Of a stretch of DNA of 7,000 nucleotides, positions 5,705 to 7,000 are shown piece after piece. Under the pieces are notes generated by a model. It ran no database searches and was not told the DNA's origin. It worked only from the letters and a program-made list of their open reading frames with translations. The translations under genes and the position numbers were made by a program. The stretch is from Actinomycetales bacterium (GTDB lineage Bacteria > Actinomycetota > Actinomycetes > Actinomycetales > Microbacteriaceae), in the NCBI GenBank assembly GCA_015655255.1, contig JAATFJ010000195.1, forward strand, positions 1 through 7,000, given 5' to 3'. How positions within the stretch are numbered: position 1 is the stretch's first letter; each line of letters begins with the position of its first letter.

Positions 5705-6832
5705 TCAGGCGGTCAGCGTCTCGGTGCCCGCGAGCACGATGCGAGGGAGGCCCGCCTGATGGGTTTCCAGGGCGTGCATCGCGGCGACGACGTCGGCGGT
5801 GCTCGGGTCGGGTACGAGCAGATGGGTGCTCGCCGTCGGTACCGTGGCGACCCGCGCGATCGTTTCCAGCGTAGCCGCGTCGTCCACATCCAGGCCCAGG
5901 TCGGCGAGCGTCTGCGGCAGCCCGAGGGCCGCGTAGACGGGGCGGAGCGCATCGACCTCGTTCCAGCGGGACTCCAGCGCGAGCTGGACGACGATGCCGT
6001 AGGCGACCTTGACGCCGTGCAGGAGATCGCGCGTCGTGTCGATCGCGCTGAGCCCGTCGCTCACGGGATGCGCGGCCGTCGCCCTGCCGTGCACGGCACC
6101 CAGAGATCCCACGAGTCCCGCCGTGACGACGGCGGCCTCGGCGACCGCCGTCCACGCGTCGGAGCGCACACCGCGTCGCATATCGGCGACGGCGGCCGGC
6201 CCCTGCTCGCGCGCGAGGAGGCCGCATCGCTCCGCCGCGCTCGCGCCGAAGGCGGCGAGGGTGTCGGAGGGACCGATCGCGGTGAAGGCGGCGCGGGTCT
6301 CGACGTGCTTCGCGAGGGTGTCGGCGATGCCGGAGACGAAGAGCGGGAGGGGTGAGTCGAAGACGATGCGCGGGTCGAGGAAGAGCGCGCGCGATGGCGT
6401 GTTCCAGTCCTCGTGGCCGAGGTGGCGGTGATCGTCGTCATAGTACACGCTCACGGCCGACCATCCCGAACACGTGCTCGCGAGGGTGGGCACGAGGAGG
6501 ACGGGGCGGGAGAGCGCGTGGCCGACGGCCTTCGCGGTATCGAGCACCTTCCCGCCGCCGAGGCCGAGCACGGCGTCGACCTGTTCCGCGAGCCCGCGGT
6601 CGATGAGCCGGGCGATCTCCCCGGGGCTGCATTCGCCGCGGAACTCCGCCTCGACGAGCGCCACACCGGGCAGCTCCGGCAGGAACGGCCGGGCGGCGCG
6701 CAGCGACCTCGTGCCGTGCACGAACAGCACGCGCGTCGCGCCGTCCAGGGCGAGGACGTCGGGGAGCTCGTCGACGGAACCCGCACCCGTGAAGACGAGT
6801 GTGGGGCCGGGGCGGGCGGGGACAGCGCTCAT
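5705..6832 (-). CDS. Metal-dependent (iron-containing family) alcohol dehydrogenase, GldA/HcxA-like
   Basis: This 375-residue protein is a group III (iron-containing) alcohol dehydrogenase of the glycerol dehydrogenase branch. The nucleotide-binding motif [12 protein letters not shown] lies at about 91-102 and the family segment [19 protein letters not shown] at 115-133. The metal ligands are all present with GldA spacing: Asp171 (SGIADTLAK), His255 ([12 protein letters not shown]) and His272 ([10 protein letters not shown]). The TC-x-x-W version of the PTLAST segment resembles E. coli HcxA (YbdH), which reduces 2-oxo acids such as 2-oxoglutarate, more than true glycerol dehydrogenase; this is a judgement from memory of that sequence. 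The ATG at 6832 overlaps the aminotransferase stop (ATGA) and has AAGGA about six bases upstream. In E. coli hcxA neighbours ybdL, a methionine-preferring aminotransferase, and the same enzyme pairing recurs here. The substrate is unproven; a 2-oxo acid or a DPD-like compound are candidates. Confidence 0.88.
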   Translation of the reverse strand: MSAVPARPGPTLVFTGAGSVDELPDVLALDGATRVLFVHGTRSLRAARPFLPELPGVALVEAEFRGECSPGEIARLIDRGLAEQVDAVLGLGGGKVLDTAKAVGHALSRPVLLVPTLASTCSGWSAVSVYYDDDHRHLGHEDWNTPSRALFLDPRIVFDSPLPLFVSGIADTLAKHVETRAAFTAIGPSDTLAAFGASAAERCGLLAREQGPAAVADMRRGVRSDAWTAVAEAAVVTAGLVGSLGAVHGRATAAHPVSDGLSAIDTTRDLLHGVKVAYGIVVQLALESRWNEVDALRPVYAALGLPQTLADLGLDVDDAATLETIARVATVPTASTHLLVPDPSTADVVAAMHALETHQAGLPRIVLAGTETLTA

Positions 6833-7000
6833 CGGAGGTCCTTCCGTGCGGCGCCGAGTCGCTCGGCGAGTTGTTGCAGGCGCTCGGCGGGGTGGACGAG
6901 GCCGATGCGCACATAGCCCTTCCCGCCTGTGCCGAAGCCGCTGCCCGGGGCGACGGCGACGCCATGCTCGGCGAGCAGGCGTTCCGCGAAGGCGACGTCG
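6829..7000 (-). CDS. Class I/II PLP-dependent aminotransferase, C-terminal end (partial, runs off right edge)
   Basis: The minus strand reads 56 codons from the window edge to a TGA at 6829-6831. The translated end contains VAVAPGSGFGTGGKGYVRIG (about residues 14-33 of the fragment), the conserved C-terminal segment of fold-type I aminotransferases (class I/II). Its Arg in YVRIGL is the substrate alpha-carboxylate-binding arginine of the family. A helix ending in [10 protein letters not shown] follows. The body, including the PLP lysine, lies outside the window, so substrate preference cannot be told. The stop overlaps the dehydrogenase start by four bases (ATGA), so the genes form one transcriptional unit with luxS and the SDR. 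A YbdL-like methionine aminotransferase is one option given the HcxA-like neighbour, but alanine-, aspartate- or LL-DAP-type enzymes share this ending. Confidence 0.85.
   Translation of the reverse strand, partial: DVAFAERLLAEHGVAVAPGSGFGTGGKGYVRIGLVHPAERLQQLAERLGAARKDLR

Noticed and set aside
5667..6227. N-terminally extended luxS of 344 residues.
   Set aside because: The extra part is an out-of-frame shadow of the dehydrogenase gene; the ATG at 5666 has a strong AAGGAG and gives a standard-length LuxS.

Overview
The window is high-GC, gene-dense bacterial DNA with almost no intergenic space and frequent GTG starts. The combination of a threonine ammonia-lyase with one ACT domain, GreA, a DUF4307 membrane protein and leaderless-looking promoters points to an actinobacterium. 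A Micrococcales member such as Microbacteriaceae is my inference from gene content, not a proven assignment. No rRNA, tRNA, CRISPR array, transposase or phage gene is visible.

Layout. At the left edge the 5' part of a YcaQ/AlkZ-like DNA glycosylase gene runs leftward out of the window (1-533, minus). Across a 52-bp divergent gap lies a rightward pair: an AI-2E-family membrane transporter (586-1782) overlapping ilvA, threonine ammonia-lyase (1779-3008), by four bases. ilvA converges on a leftward pair, greA (3020-3508) and, upstream of it, a DUF4307 single-pass membrane protein (3597-3983). A strong hairpin separates these two. Divergent from DUF4307 is a small rightward gene for an unrecognised 88-residue single-pass membrane protein (4052-4318). 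It ends in a patch of four copies of a 14-base motif, two in each orientation (4284-4361).

The right third (4420-7000, minus) is one tightly packed leftward operon. In transcription order it holds the end of a class I/II PLP aminotransferase (cut by the window edge), a GldA/HcxA-like metal-dependent dehydrogenase, luxS (S-ribosylhomocysteine lyase), and a classical short-chain dehydrogenase. Junctions are a 4-base overlap, 38 bases with a strong ribosome site, and 2 bases.

How the genes may work together. LuxS releases homocysteine and the AI-2 precursor DPD. The aminotransferase and HcxA-like dehydrogenase recall the E. coli neighbours YbdL and HcxA (YbdH), which transaminate methionine-type amino acids and reduce 2-oxo acids. 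The operon therefore looks like a methionine/homocysteine or DPD-handling module, and this is the most interesting part of the window. The other genes are ordinary housekeeping neighbours: interstrand crosslink repair, transport, isoleucine precursor supply, and rescue of stalled RNA polymerase.
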